Positions 24,913-33,887 of a stretch of DNA of 64,000 nt are shown here, in pieces (positions within the stretch are counted from its first letter, which is position 1; each line of letters starts with the position of its first letter). The DNA lies in assembly GCA_023388315.1 (NCBI GenBank), contig JAEWGM010000041.1, positions 34,505 to 98,504 of the forward strand, given 5' to 3'. Origin of the DNA: Bacteroidota bacterium (lineage in GTDB: Bacteria > Bacteroidota > Bacteroidia > Bacteroidales > Dysgonomonadaceae). A program made the translations under genes and the position numbers. The notes under the pieces were generated by a model. The model ran no database searches. It saw nothing but the letters and a program-made list of their open reading frames with translations, and was not told the origin of the DNA.

Positions 24913-25617
24913 TCAGTCTTTTAAATAGTATTCAACCGTGCTCACCACCCGCACATTTTTGATATGCGGCGTGTTGCCGTCCCTGTCGGAGATGGAAAAT
25001 TGCCCTTGATTGGCGCTTTTTATTTTTCCCAATTTGCTGTTGGAGTCTTCGGCAAATTTTACGGCTGCTTCGCGCGCGTTTTTGGTAGCTTCTTCAATCA
25101 TTTGCGGTTTTATGTCGTTCAATTTGGTGAAGGTGTATTGCACATTGTATTGATAATCACCGCCCGAAACCGCAACGCCTTGGCGCAACAGTTCGCCTTG
25201 CTCGCTCATCAACTTGCGCACCACATCCACATTGTCGGAAGTAACCGTAATCACGGAGGTGATATTGTACCGGTAAGGCGAAGAGTTGTTGCTGTATCTC
25301 TCGGCTTCCAAATCCACCACTTGCGGCGCCGAAACACTTATTTCATCGTCTTTTATGCCGTTTGCTTTGAGAAACGCCACCACGGTTTGGTTTTTTTCTT
25401 TCAGGTTATCGTGCAGAGAGATTAAATCGTTGCCCACGTCTTTGAACATCAATGGCCAAATGGCTTTGTCTGCCGGAACTTCCATTTCAGACAATCCTTT
25501 TACCGAAACCACGCGGTCTCTCTGGGAGAACATTTTAATGCCGCCTCGTATGGATAATCCCAAAAAAAGCAGTCCGAGGGCGATAATGGCTGCTTCGGGA
25601 ATTCTGTTTGTTTTCAT
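24913..25617 (-). CDS. SIMPL-domain (DUF541) membrane-anchored protein
   Basis: A 235-residue protein with one N-terminal hydrophobic segment (AAIIALGLLFLGLSI) and then a SIMPL/DUF541 domain: VSVKGLSEMEVPADKA, an AxxxxxxGIKDDEIS repeat region, and AREAAVKFAEDSNSKLG near the end. Family members are periplasmic, oligomerise into a hollow structure and are linked to oxidative or surfactant stress, with poorly defined biochemistry. The ATG at 25617 is preferred over an upstream frame from 25698, because the predicted promoter (25666-25673) lies inside that extension. Confidence 0.85.
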   Translation of the reverse strand: MKTNRIPEAAIIALGLLFLGLSIRGGIKMFSQRDRVVSVKGLSEMEVPADKAIWPLMFKDVGNDLISLHDNLKEKNQTVVAFLKANGIKDDEISVSAPQVVDLEAERYSNNSSPYRYNITSVITVTSDNVDVVRKLMSEQGELLRQGVAVSGGDYQYNVQYTFTKLNDIKPQMIEEATKNAREAAVKFAEDSNSKLGKIKSANQGQFSISDRDGNTPHIKNVRVVSTVEYYLKD

Positions 25618-25665
25618 AAATATGTTTTTTCCTTTATTTATCGGACAATTAATCAAACTCAAACA

Positions 25666-25673
25666 CAAATATA
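25666..25673 (-). promoter_or_regulatory. Bacteroidetes -7 box for the SIMPL/thiN pair
   Basis: The minus strand reads tatatttg, an exact TAnnTTTG, 48 bp before the ATG. The -33 box is weak. Confidence 0.5.
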
Positions 25674-25777
25674 ACGCATTTAACGAGTGAGTGCACACAA
25701 ACGTAGAAAAATAAACGTTAAATGATTAAATATTCTTAAATAAGACGCTTATCTACAATCGTTCTAAATAAATTTTC

Positions 25778-25785
25778 TATTTTTG
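25778..25785 (+). promoter_or_regulatory. Bacteroidetes -7 box for the PDH operon
   Basis: tatttttg is an exact -7 box about 143 bp before the E1-alpha ATG, giving an unusually long leader (~137 nt) in which no structure was recognised. Confidence 0.5.
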
Positions 25786-25928
25786 TCTTCTGATTTGCTG
25801 ATGTACAAAGGTTTATTCAGTTGTTTTAAAGTTATCGCGTTGTTAAACAAATAAGGAGTTAGATTGTTATTACAAAGGCATATAATCTCAGAATCTATAA
25901 ACTTAAAAATAAATATATTACTAACAAA

Positions 25929-26933
25929 ATGACAAAATCTACAGCTAAAAAAAAATCAAGCGACAAGGATGTGTCCAAGGAGAAGTTGCTCCATATGCAT
26001 CGGATGATGCTTGATATTCGTAATTTCGACAATAAAGTTAACCAACTCGTGAAGAAAGGAAAAGTACCCGGAATGACGCACTTTTCCATCGGAGAGGAAG
26101 CCGCTAACGTAGGTGCTATTGCCGCGATAGAAAAAGGCTTCGATTTAATTACATCAAACCACAGAGGACACGGCCAGAGCATCGCCCTTGAGATTGACCT
26201 CAACGGAATGATGGCCGAAATTATGGGAAAAGCCACCGGTACCTGTAAAGGAAAAGGAGGTTCTATGCACATTGCCGACCTCGACAACGGCAACCTCGGC
26301 GCCAACGGAATTGTGGGCGGAGGAATGGGAATGGCCATTGGTGCCGCACTCACTCAAAAAATGAAAAAAACAGGAAAGATTGTTTTATGCTGCTTCGGAG
26401 ATGGGGCTTGCAACGAAGGAACTTTCCACGAAACGTTGAATATGGCGTCCATTTGGAATTTGCCGGTGATTTTTTATTCCATCAACAACTTATATGGCAT
26501 CAGTACACCCATTAAAAGCGTTATTAACGTAGATTATAACTACCAACGCGCTTGCGCTTACGGCATTCCCGGACACTTTATTGAAGACGGAAACGATTTA
26601 ATGGCCGTGTACAACAAGTTTAAAGAAATTGTGCAATATGTGCGCGATGGCAATGGCCCGGTGCTTGTAGAAGCAATCACTTATCGTTGGTTGGGTCACT
26701 CAACTTCCGACCCCGGAAAATACAGAACAAAAGCCGAGGTGGACGAGTGGAAACAAAAAGACCCCATTAAGAGATTCAAAAAATACCTCGTTGAAAATAA
26801 TATTGCCACCGAAGAGGAAGTGGATGCATTGAATAAAGCATCGTTGGATGCGGTGGAAGAGTCTGTGAAATTTGCATTGAGCAGCCCCGAACCAACATTG
26901 GAGTCGGCATTTGAAGATATTTTTGCCGATTAA
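25929..26933 (+). CDS. pdhA: Pyruvate/2-oxoacid dehydrogenase E1 component, alpha subunit
   Basis: A 334-residue thiamine-pyrophosphate-dependent subunit. The TPP motif begins GDGACNEG (about residues 157-164) and closes with SINN; the substrate loop HRGHGQ and GSMHIADL are also seen. With the beta subunit encoded 56 bp downstream it decarboxylates pyruvate and transfers the acyl group to a lipoyl arm. The heterotetrameric alpha/beta form is the usual one in Bacteroidetes. An acetoin dehydrogenase cannot be excluded by sequence alone, since those E1 subunits look similar and also group with lipoyl-bearing E3 proteins. Confidence 0.88.
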   Translation: MTKSTAKKKSSDKDVSKEKLLHMHRMMLDIRNFDNKVNQLVKKGKVPGMTHFSIGEEAANVGAIAAIEKGFDLITSNHRGHGQSIALEIDLNGMMAEIMGKATGTCKGKGGSMHIADLDNGNLGANGIVGGGMGMAIGAALTQKMKKTGKIVLCCFGDGACNEGTFHETLNMASIWNLPVIFYSINNLYGISTPIKSVINVDYNYQRACAYGIPGHFIEDGNDLMAVYNKFKEIVQYVRDGNGPVLVEAITYRWLGHSTSDPGKYRTKAEVDEWKQKDPIKRFKKYLVENNIATEEEVDALNKASLDAVEESVKFALSSPEPTLESAFEDIFAD

Positions 26934-26989
26934 CCACGTCACACACATTTGTCATAAACTAAATTAAAAAATAAAACATCAACATATAA

Positions 26990-27991
26990 ATGGAAAACGA
27001 AACAAAATTAATGTCTGTCAGAGACGCAATAATAATGGCAATGTCAGAAGAAATGCGTCGCGATGAGAACGTATTTCTAATGGGAGAAGACGTAGGTATT
27101 TTCGGTGGCGACTTCGGAACATCGGTAGGGATGCTCGAAGAATTCGGCAAGGAACGCGTGCGCGATACACCCATTTCTGAGAACGCCATTTCCGGATGCG
27201 CCGTTGGTGCCGCGATGACCGGATTGCGCCCCATTGTGGACGTCACTTTTATGGACTTCATCGTGTATATGATGGACAATATTGTAAATCAAGCTGCTAA
27301 AACTCGCTATATGTACGGCGGAAAAGGAACAATTCCCGTAGTATTCCGCTGCGCGGCAGGAGGAGGCGTTGGCTCGGCCGCACAACACTCGCAATCGCTG
27401 GAAGCATGGTTCACGCACATTCCCGGCCTAAAAGTGGTAGCTCCCGGAACGCCCGCCGATGTGAAAGGCATCCTAAAAGCGGCCATTCGCGATAACAATC
27501 CGGTTATTTTCTTGGAATACAAAGCACAGTTTAATATGAAAGGCGAAGTGCCTTTAGATCCTGAGTTCGTATTGCCGCTGGGTAAAGCCGACATTAAAAA
27601 AGAAGGAAAAGACGTAACGGTAATCACATACGGAAGAATGCTGGAACGCGTGATGCAAGCGGCCAACGAAGTAGAAGAGGCCGAAGGCGTAAGCGTGGAA
27701 GTAGTTGACTTGCGCACCTTGATGCCGTTGGATAAAGAAACGGTATTACAATCGGTAAAGAAAACCGGCAAAGTGCTGCTCGTGAACGACGCGCACAAAA
27801 CCGGTGGTTTCATTGGCGAAGTAGCGGCAATGATTGCCGAAAGCGACGCGTTCGATTATCTGGATGGCCGCATTCTGCGCCTTGCCGGTGAAGATGTGCC
27901 CATTCCATACAACCAAACATTGGAAAGCGCGATGATTCCCAACGTGGAGCGCATTAAAAAATACATCCTCAAACTGGTAAACAAAAGATAA
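26990..27991 (+). CDS. pdhB: Pyruvate/2-oxoacid dehydrogenase E1 component, beta subunit
   Basis: A 333-residue transketolase-fold beta subunit. Typical blocks: EDVGIFGGDFGTSVGM, DTPISENAISGCAVGAAM, GAAGGGVG-like CAAGGGVGSAAQHSQS, and the C-terminal VNDAHKTGGFIGEV. Together with E1-alpha it completes the TPP active site. It sits in the operon alpha-beta-E2-E3, with the E2 ATG 3 bp beyond its stop. Confidence 0.9.
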   Translation: MENETKLMSVRDAIIMAMSEEMRRDENVFLMGEDVGIFGGDFGTSVGMLEEFGKERVRDTPISENAISGCAVGAAMTGLRPIVDVTFMDFIVYMMDNIVNQAAKTRYMYGGKGTIPVVFRCAAGGGVGSAAQHSQSLEAWFTHIPGLKVVAPGTPADVKGILKAAIRDNNPVIFLEYKAQFNMKGEVPLDPEFVLPLGKADIKKEGKDVTVITYGRMLERVMQAANEVEEAEGVSVEVVDLRTLMPLDKETVLQSVKKTGKVLLVNDAHKTGGFIGEVAAMIAESDAFDYLDGRILRLAGEDVPIPYNQTLESAMIPNVERIKKYILKLVNKR

Positions 27992-27994
27992 AGG

Positions 27995-29107
27995 ATGGGA
28001 ATGGAAAGAAAAAAACTAAGGGCAACGCCCGCTGCAAGAGCCTTGGCTAAACGCTTGGGCGTGGACTTGTTTAATGTGGACGGAACCGGCTTTAAAGGAC
28101 GTATTCACAAAGACGACGTAGCCGCTTGGAACTACGAAGGCAAAGTACACGTTTCGCCTCTTGCGCGCCGCATTGCCGAAGTACACAATATAGAACTGAA
28201 AGGCATTAGAGGATCGGGATACAGGCACAAAATAATGAAAGACGATGTGCTTGAACTCATTTCCGATCCGGAACTGAAAGCAAAACTCACCCGCGATTAT
28301 TTTGAAGAAGCAACCGCCGCGCCAAAGATGATGGCTGCACCTGCGAAAGCCGACAAAGCCGCCGCTTCCGCCGCTGCTTCAACACAAACACAAACGGAAG
28401 AAATAAAAGGCGAAACCGAAACCATCCCGATGAGCCAGATGAGAAAAATCATCTCCAAGCGAATGTCGGAAAGTTTCTATTCGGCGCCATCTTTCACCCA
28501 AACGTGGGAAGTGGATATGGGCGAAATGCTGGAATTGCGTAAAAAACTAATCGATCCCATCAAGGAGAAAACCGACAAAAAACTCACCGTTACCGACCTC
28601 ATTTCACTGGCTGTAGTAAAAACGTTGATGAAACACAAATACATCAACGCAAGCCTCAACAAAGAAGCCACCGAAATAACGTTCCATAACTATGTGAACT
28701 TGGCCATGGCCGTTGGGCTAGAAGACGGCTTGTTGGTTCCCGTGGTGAAAAACGCCCATGCCATGTCGCTAAGCGAATTGGTGCTCGCGTTGAAAGACAT
28801 TACCGAGCGCACGTTCTCTAAAAAACTCACGCCCGATGAGCAGAGCGGCAGCACGTTCACCATCAGTAATTTAGGGATGTATCCGGTGGATAATTTCACC
28901 GCCATTATCAACCAGCCCAACGCGGCAATTTTAAGCGTTGCGTCAACCAAAGACACGCTGGTTCCCATAAATGGCGAAGCAGTTATCAGGCCCATCATGA
29001 AAATGAGCCTTACAGCCGACCACCGTATCATCGACGGCCTCACCGCCGCCAAATTTATGCAGGATTTGAAAGCATTAATGGAAAATCCGTTATCATTATT
29101 AATTTAA
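27995..29107 (+). CDS. pdhC: 2-oxoacid dehydrogenase E2 acyltransferase lacking a lipoyl domain, two subunit-binding domains
   Basis: A 370-residue E2 acyltransferase. The N-terminus carries two peripheral subunit-binding domains (about 7-40, ATPAARALAKRLGVDL and GFKGRIHKDDV; about 50-86, VSPLARRIAEVHNIEL and HKIMKDDVLELI), then an Ala/Lys-rich linker (about 105-135), then the catalytic domain ending with DHRIIDG (catalytic His about 343). No lipoyl domain is present; E2 normally starts with one or more. The previous stop is only 3 bp away, so there is no room for a missed upstream domain. The lipoyl domain is instead at the N-terminus of the E3 encoded next. Confidence 0.9.
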   Translation: MGMERKKLRATPAARALAKRLGVDLFNVDGTGFKGRIHKDDVAAWNYEGKVHVSPLARRIAEVHNIELKGIRGSGYRHKIMKDDVLELISDPELKAKLTRDYFEEATAAPKMMAAPAKADKAAASAAASTQTQTEEIKGETETIPMSQMRKIISKRMSESFYSAPSFTQTWEVDMGEMLELRKKLIDPIKEKTDKKLTVTDLISLAVVKTLMKHKYINASLNKEATEITFHNYVNLAMAVGLEDGLLVPVVKNAHAMSLSELVLALKDITERTFSKKLTPDEQSGSTFTISNLGMYPVDNFTAIINQPNAAILSVASTKDTLVPINGEAVIRPIMKMSLTADHRIIDGLTAAKFMQDLKALMENPLSLLI

Positions 29108-29190
29108 AAGTTTAATGTTCAAGGTTTAAAGGTTTCAAAACACGCAACCCGTAACGCGTAACCCGAACCCCCCAAACCCGTAACTCAAAA
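29108..29190. repeat. Degenerate short tandem repeat (acccgtaac type)
   Basis: cccgtaacgcgtaacccgaac followed by cccgtaact-type units lie between E2 and E3, interrupting an otherwise tight operon. Confidence 0.5.
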
Positions 29191-29194
29191 AAAT

Positions 29195-31126
29195 ATGGCT
29201 CACGAAATTATAATGCCCAAAGCCGGTATAGACATGACCGAAGGGCAAATTGTAAAATGGTTAAAGAAAGAAGGCGATCCTGTTACTGAAGGCGAAATTA
29301 TCCTCGAAATCATGACCGACAAAACCAGCATGGAAATTGAAGCGGAAGCTTCGGGTATCCTGCTGAAAATTGTTCATCACGATGGCGACACCGTCCCGGT
29401 AACCGAAGTAATCGGCTACATTGGTGAGGAAGGCGAAGCCGTAGAAACGTTGCAGCCCGAAGTGATTGAGTCCTCGTCAGAAGTAGAAGGAGAGGAGGAC
29501 CGCATGATCCGCTTCGAAGACAATTACCACGTTGCCGTTATTGGCGGCGGCCCCGCCGGGTATGTAGCGGCTATTAAAGCGGCACAACTGGGCGCCAAGG
29601 TGGCCATTGTGGAAAAAGGAACCTTTGGCGGAACGTGCCTCAACGTGGGATGTATCCCCACAAAAGCGTATCTGAAAAACGCCGAAATTATTGAAAATAT
29701 ACGCGCTGCTGCCGGCCGCGGCATTATCGTAAGCAATGCTGATATAAAAGTGGATATGGAAAAAGTGCAGCAATACAAAAATGCCGTGGTGAAAAAACTC
29801 ACTGGCGGCGTGGTATCGCTTCTCAAAAGCAACGGCGTAGATATTTACGAAGGCGTTGGAAAAATAAACAAGAATATTGATGTGGTGGTAAACGACTCGC
29901 AAATTATCAAAGCCGATAAAATTATTCTTGCGGGCGGTTCAAAAGCCACAAAAATAAATATTCCGGGCATTGAAAACGATAAAGTACTCACCAGCGACGA
30001 TATCCTTGAAATACAAGAAGTGCCCGAAACACTGGCCGTTATTGGCGGTGGCGTTGTGGGAATTGAATTGGGACAATCCTTTGCCGGATTGGGTTCCAAA
30101 GTAACCGTCATTGAAATGATGGACAGAATTATTCCCGCGCTCGACCACGAAGTATCGGAAGAACTGGCCAGAATTCTCAAGAAAAAAGGCATGACGCTCA
30201 TCACCTCGTCAAAAATCACGGAGATTGTGGATAAAGGCGATAAACTGGAGGTGAAAATTGAAGGAAAAGACTCCGTTGTGGCCGATAAAGTGCTTATTTC
30301 CATCGGCCGTGTGCCCGATAATGAAGGAATAGGGGAGATTAAACCCGAGATGGAGCGCGGAAAAATAAAGGTTGACAAGTATATGGAAACCAGCGTGAAA
30401 GGTGTGTATGCCCCGGGCGATGTGAACGGCATTAAAATGTTGGCGCACGTTGCGTTCCGGATGGGAGAAGTGGCCGCCGAAAACGCCGTGAAAGGAAACG
30501 AGCGAACCATTAAATTGTTGTCGGCGCCATCGGTGGTGTACACCTCGCCCGAAGTAGCTATGGTGGGCCTTACCGAAGAGCAGGCGCGTGAAAAGTACGA
30601 CGATGTGCGCATCGGTAAATTCAGCTTTGTGGCTAATGGCCGCGCACTGGCGTCGGGCGACAACGTGGGTTTTGTGAAAGTGGTTGCCGATAACCAATAC
30701 GGCGAAGTGCTGGGCGTGCACATTATTGGCCCTGCTGCTGCCGAAATCATCAATCAGGCATCGCTCATTATGGAAATGGAAATTACGGTGGATGAAGTAA
30801 TTAAAACCATTTACGGACACCCCACTTATTCCGAAGCGCTCTTTGAAGCTTTTGCCGATGTGTTGGGCGAGGCCGTGCACTTGCCCAAAAAAGGCGATGG
30901 TAAATCCCAAAGCGCGTCCGCTGCCAAATCTCAGAAAGAAAACGCGGTTGACGACGAAATGGAAGAACGTAAAAAAGACCTCGAAAAGGAACAAAGTAAA
31001 TCGCAAGAGTCGAAAGAGGAAATAAAAAATATTGCCGAAGAAACTCCCGGCGAACCTACCAAAGACGAGGTGTGGGATGCCGAACATCCCCATATTCCGG
31101 ATTCGAAAGGGAAAAACCGCAAATAA
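29195..31126 (+). CDS. lpdA: Dihydrolipoyl dehydrogenase (E3) with N-terminal lipoyl domain
   Basis: A 643-residue protein. Residues 1-80 are a lipoyl domain with the modified lysine in MTDKTSME (Lys43). An acidic linker (about 80-108) leads to the flavoprotein disulfide reductase core: FAD-binding VIGGGPAG (about 115-122), redox-active GGTCLNVGC (Cys148, Cys153), NAD-binding VIGGGVVGIE, and the C-terminal HPTYSEALFEAF with the His-Glu pair. A charged Lys/Glu-rich tail of about 65 residues follows, beyond the usual E3 end. As the only lipoyl domain in the operon it must serve as the swinging arm for E1 and E2, reoxidised by its own catalytic domain. The start is ATG 29195. Confidence 0.92.
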   Translation: MAHEIIMPKAGIDMTEGQIVKWLKKEGDPVTEGEIILEIMTDKTSMEIEAEASGILLKIVHHDGDTVPVTEVIGYIGEEGEAVETLQPEVIESSSEVEGEEDRMIRFEDNYHVAVIGGGPAGYVAAIKAAQLGAKVAIVEKGTFGGTCLNVGCIPTKAYLKNAEIIENIRAAAGRGIIVSNADIKVDMEKVQQYKNAVVKKLTGGVVSLLKSNGVDIYEGVGKINKNIDVVVNDSQIIKADKIILAGGSKATKINIPGIENDKVLTSDDILEIQEVPETLAVIGGGVVGIELGQSFAGLGSKVTVIEMMDRIIPALDHEVSEELARILKKKGMTLITSSKITEIVDKGDKLEVKIEGKDSVVADKVLISIGRVPDNEGIGEIKPEMERGKIKVDKYMETSVKGVYAPGDVNGIKMLAHVAFRMGEVAAENAVKGNERTIKLLSAPSVVYTSPEVAMVGLTEEQAREKYDDVRIGKFSFVANGRALASGDNVGFVKVVADNQYGEVLGVHIIGPAAAEIINQASLIMEMEITVDEVIKTIYGHPTYSEALFEAFADVLGEAVHLPKKGDGKSQSASAAKSQKENAVDDEMEERKKDLEKEQSKSQESKEEIKNIAEETPGEPTKDEVWDAEHPHIPDSKGKNRK

Positions 31127-31208
31127 AAAGAGCGGATAAACCAACGAACACCGAACTACGTTCTGTAAAAGTTCAAAAGAAAAGAATACTATATTTCTTA
31201 CGTGAAGT

Positions 31209-31244
31209 AAAAAGGCATCGCTAGTGTGAGTGATGCCTTTTTTT
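31209..31244 (+). terminator. Intrinsic terminator of the PDH operon
   Basis: aaaggcatc / gatgccttt stem followed by a T-run, about 85 bp after the E3 stop. The gap 31127-31369 has no other feature. Confidence 0.8.
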
Positions 31245-31369
31245 GGTGCTTGTGTAACGTTGAGTACTGTGTGTGAAAAACTTTGTGTGTTAGAGCTTTT
31301 GCGGCTACTTTTTGCCATAATAGACCAAGTACAAAGAAACCTCTCTTTTGAAAGATTAGTTTATTGTAT

Positions 31370-32281
31370 TCAATTTTTTGAAGCTTTAAACCGTTTTAGC
31401 ACAAACGGTTCTCCCGGAGCCAATATTCTGATGCGCTCGGGATTAACAACCACCTCATAAAGTTTTTGCGGATCCGCGTTAAAGGGAGAAGAATCGGGCG
31501 CGTCAACGGAACCCCAATGACAAAGCAACAACTGCGCATTGGGATAGGCGTTAGCAAGTTTTACCGCGCCTTCAAATGTAAAATGCCATTCATTATCTGA
31601 AAAATCAAACAAAATAGCGTCTGGGTGCTTCATTGTAAGATGTTCGGGCATTAGTCTTGAGTCTCCCGTGGCCCAGATAGTTCCATCGGGTGTGTCAAAC
31701 CAAAAACCACAAGCGTCTTCGTTTTTGAATGTGCGGTCACTCATTCCGGGATAGGCGTTTTGATAAGCGTGATCAGCGGGTGTTAACGTCACGGAAATGT
31801 TTTTTACTTTAAACGTTTCACCAATATCGTGCCCGGCAGAAGTCAAGTTTAAGTTCTTCATCAATGAGTCCACATACAAGGTGGAATGGTATACAGTTGT
31901 AACTTTTGACAGTGCCACGTTGGTGGGAACACTAAAATGATCGTTATCGGCATGCGTAATAAAAACCGCGTCCAAATGCGGAACGTCATTGGCTGAAATG
32001 GGGAATTCAATCAATAGCGGCATATCGAAGCCTTCAAGAAGCGGATCGACCATGAAAGTTGTACCTCGGCTGTTTATTAAAAAGCCCGACATTCCTAACC
32101 AACGCAACGTGGTTTTTTTAGATTTTCTGAAAGCTTCTTTACCAAATGGTTGCGTAGGCGGTGCCTTCGCCTGATATTTTTGTTGAATCACGTTTGTTGT
32201 GTCTGACAAGGTTTGAGCGTTTGCAGCAATAGAAAAAAAGAAGAGTGAAAATACCGGTGCTAAATAAAATAACTTCTTCAT
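31370..32281 (-). CDS. Exported metallo-beta-lactamase-fold hydrolase, variant metal motif
   Basis: A 303-residue protein with a signal peptide (ending near IAANAQ) and an MBL fold of the UlaG-like/Zn-dependent hydrolase type. The key motif reads THADNDHF, so the second His of the standard HxHxDH is an Asp. A later AWATGDSRL and HWGSVDAP supply other potential ligands. It lies 48 bp downstream of a second MBL-fold gene with a canonical motif, so the two are probably one operon. Substrate unknown; the changed ligand may alter metal preference or activity. Confidence 0.75.
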   Translation of the reverse strand: MKKLFYLAPVFSLFFFSIAANAQTLSDTTNVIQQKYQAKAPPTQPFGKEAFRKSKKTTLRWLGMSGFLINSRGTTFMVDPLLEGFDMPLLIEFPISANDVPHLDAVFITHADNDHFSVPTNVALSKVTTVYHSTLYVDSLMKNLNLTSAGHDIGETFKVKNISVTLTPADHAYQNAYPGMSDRTFKNEDACGFWFDTPDGTIWATGDSRLMPEHLTMKHPDAILFDFSDNEWHFTFEGAVKLANAYPNAQLLLCHWGSVDAPDSSPFNADPQKLYEVVVNPERIRILAPGEPFVLKRFKASKN

Positions 32282-32329
32282 TTTGTTAAATCTTTTTGTT
32301 ATATTCTTTGGTTATCAGGTGATTGTGCT

Positions 32330-33439
32330 TTATTCCTTTTCTAATCCCTCCCACCATCGGGAAAAAGATTGTGTAGAGTCATTAATATACACTGGTTCGC
32401 CAATTTTCGGCGTAACCAGCTTCACGTTTAGGCTGTCGGCCAGCGCGGTAATTCTCGTAAGCGGCTCATCCCACGCGTGTTGCGAGATGGAAAACTTCCC
32501 TGAATGAATGGGCACCGTTCTTTTTGCCTGCAACTCTTGGGCTACTTGTATGGTTTCTTCGGGAAACGTGTGAATGTTTGCCCACAAACGGCTGTATTGC
32601 CCGTTCTCGAGAAACGCCAAATCAAACGGCGCGAATTTCTCGGCAATTACTGAAAAATGAGGCCCATAACCGCCATCGCACCCTAAGAAAATCCTAAAAT
32701 CGGGTGTTTCTAGCACGTAGGAAACCCAAAGGGTTCTATTTCGCTTGAGGTTTCTGCCCGAAAAGTGCCGAGACGGAACAGTGTGTAGTACACTTCCGTT
32801 GGCAATGGGAAGGGTTTGGTTCCAATCTTTTTCAATGATTTTGGTTGTATCGAAGCCCCAATAATCGAAATGCGAACCCACGCCCAAAGGGCAAATAATG
32901 GTGTCAATTTTTGGCTTTAACGCGGTAACGGTTTTATAATCCAAATGATCGTAATGGTCGTGCGTAATGATTAGGTAATCTATTTGCGGAAAATCATCCG
33001 CGGTGTAAATATTCGTTCCTTTAAACGCTTTGTTCATAAACGACACTGGCGCAGCGGATTTGCTAAGAACGGGGTCAATCAGAAAACGGCTTCCGTTTAC
33101 TTGCAGGAAGTAGGAGGAATGGCCGAACCAAACAAACACATTTTCATTGGGCTGAATTTCTTTGAGGTTGGTTTTTATCACCGGAATTTCAACGGACGGT
33201 TTGGTGTGTTTGCTTTTTTTGAAAAGAGATTCTCTCATCGCCTCGCCAAAATTGATGGATGAAGGCGTGGGCGTTAAATTCTGAAACGCCCCATCGGAAA
33301 AGTGCGGTGAACGCTTTATTGCTTCCAGCCTTTCTCCCGAAGGGTTTTTCCCAAATTGCGGTTGCCGCAAAACGGCGCATGCCGTAAGAACAACCAAAAT
33401 GCTTATGGATACGATGGCTATCATCATTTTTCTTTTCAT
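32330..33439 (-). CDS. MBL-fold lipoprotein hydrolase (UlaG/NAPE-PLD-like)
   Basis: About 369 residues from ATG 33439, with a lipoprotein signal (lipobox LTAC around residue 21). The MBL motif is canonical, THDHYDHLDY, and other blocks include VWFGHSSYFLQVNG, FLIDPVLSKSAAPV, LGCDGGYGPH and PIHSGKF. This arrangement is typical of NAPE-PLD-like/UlaG-like hydrolases that act on phosphodiesters or cyclic esters; the real substrate is unknown. The shorter start is chosen because the longer frame (to 33478) crosses the predicted promoter and would bury the lipobox. Confidence 0.8.
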   Translation of the reverse strand: MKRKMMIAIVSISILVVLTACAVLRQPQFGKNPSGERLEAIKRSPHFSDGAFQNLTPTPSSINFGEAMRESLFKKSKHTKPSVEIPVIKTNLKEIQPNENVFVWFGHSSYFLQVNGSRFLIDPVLSKSAAPVSFMNKAFKGTNIYTADDFPQIDYLIITHDHYDHLDYKTVTALKPKIDTIICPLGVGSHFDYWGFDTTKIIEKDWNQTLPIANGSVLHTVPSRHFSGRNLKRNRTLWVSYVLETPDFRIFLGCDGGYGPHFSVIAEKFAPFDLAFLENGQYSRLWANIHTFPEETIQVAQELQAKRTVPIHSGKFSISQHAWDEPLTRITALADSLNVKLVTPKIGEPVYINDSTQSFSRWWEGLEKE

Positions 33440-33475
33440 TCTATTTCTGTGTGATTTAAACCTATAGGTAGAATG

Positions 33476-33483
33476 CAAATATA
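33476..33483 (-). promoter_or_regulatory. Bacteroidetes -7 box for the MBL gene pair
   Basis: The minus strand reads tatatttg, exact TAnnTTTG, 36 bp upstream of ATG 33439. Confidence 0.55.
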
Positions 33484-33535
33484 AGGAATTTGTTTCGTTT
33501 TACTGCCCATTTTTTTCGTGGTAAGAATGTCAAGA

Positions 33536-33569
33536 CAAAAAAAGCAGGATAAGACGAATTATCCTGCCA
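33536..33569 (-). terminator. Intrinsic terminator, minus strand, of the PnuC operon
   Basis: gcaggata / tatcctgc stem followed on the minus strand by a run of T. It would end transcripts coming from the thiamine operon to the right. Confidence 0.7.
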
Positions 33570-33590
33570 TAAAACATTATTAAAGTTTAT

Positions 33591-33887
33591 CACTACTGAC
33601 CGACAAAATTCCGGCAAATCAGTTGAAACCTTTATCAGCAAATCGTTTTAGTAAATTGATTGGACGAACAGGCCGCGTTTAACTTCGTAGAAGTTTTCTG
33701 TGCATAACCCCCAATGAAATTGGGGGTAGAAAACGTGAAAGACCAATAAAACGCTGTAGGCGTTTCCTTTAAACGGATTGGGAAACTCTTACAGAGTTTA
33801 TGCACGGTAATTTCGCCATTCCCCCAATTAAAATTGGGGGTTATGCACGGGTTTGTCCTAAGGACAAATTTAAGTCGGTCAGTAATG
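33591..33887. repeat. MITE-like element with 14-bp inverted ends (~297 bp)
   Basis: Left end cactactgaccgac (33591-33604) and right end gtcggtcagtaatg (33874-33887) are inverted repeats with one mismatch. Inside, a second inverted pair (gcataacccccaat... and ...attgggggttatgc) surrounds several hairpins: cccccaatgaaattggggg (33708-33726) and cccccaattaaaattggggg (33821-33840). No gene is visible in the whole gap 33479-33972. The left end is identical over 18 bp to the sequence at the start of the IS4 element (62665-62682). Confidence 0.6.

Noticed and set aside
30209..31318. 369-codon minus-strand frame opposite the E3 gene
   Set aside because: It is a composition shadow: the plus strand encodes a clear dihydrolipoyl dehydrogenase over the whole stretch, and the antisense product is rich in Phe/His without motifs.
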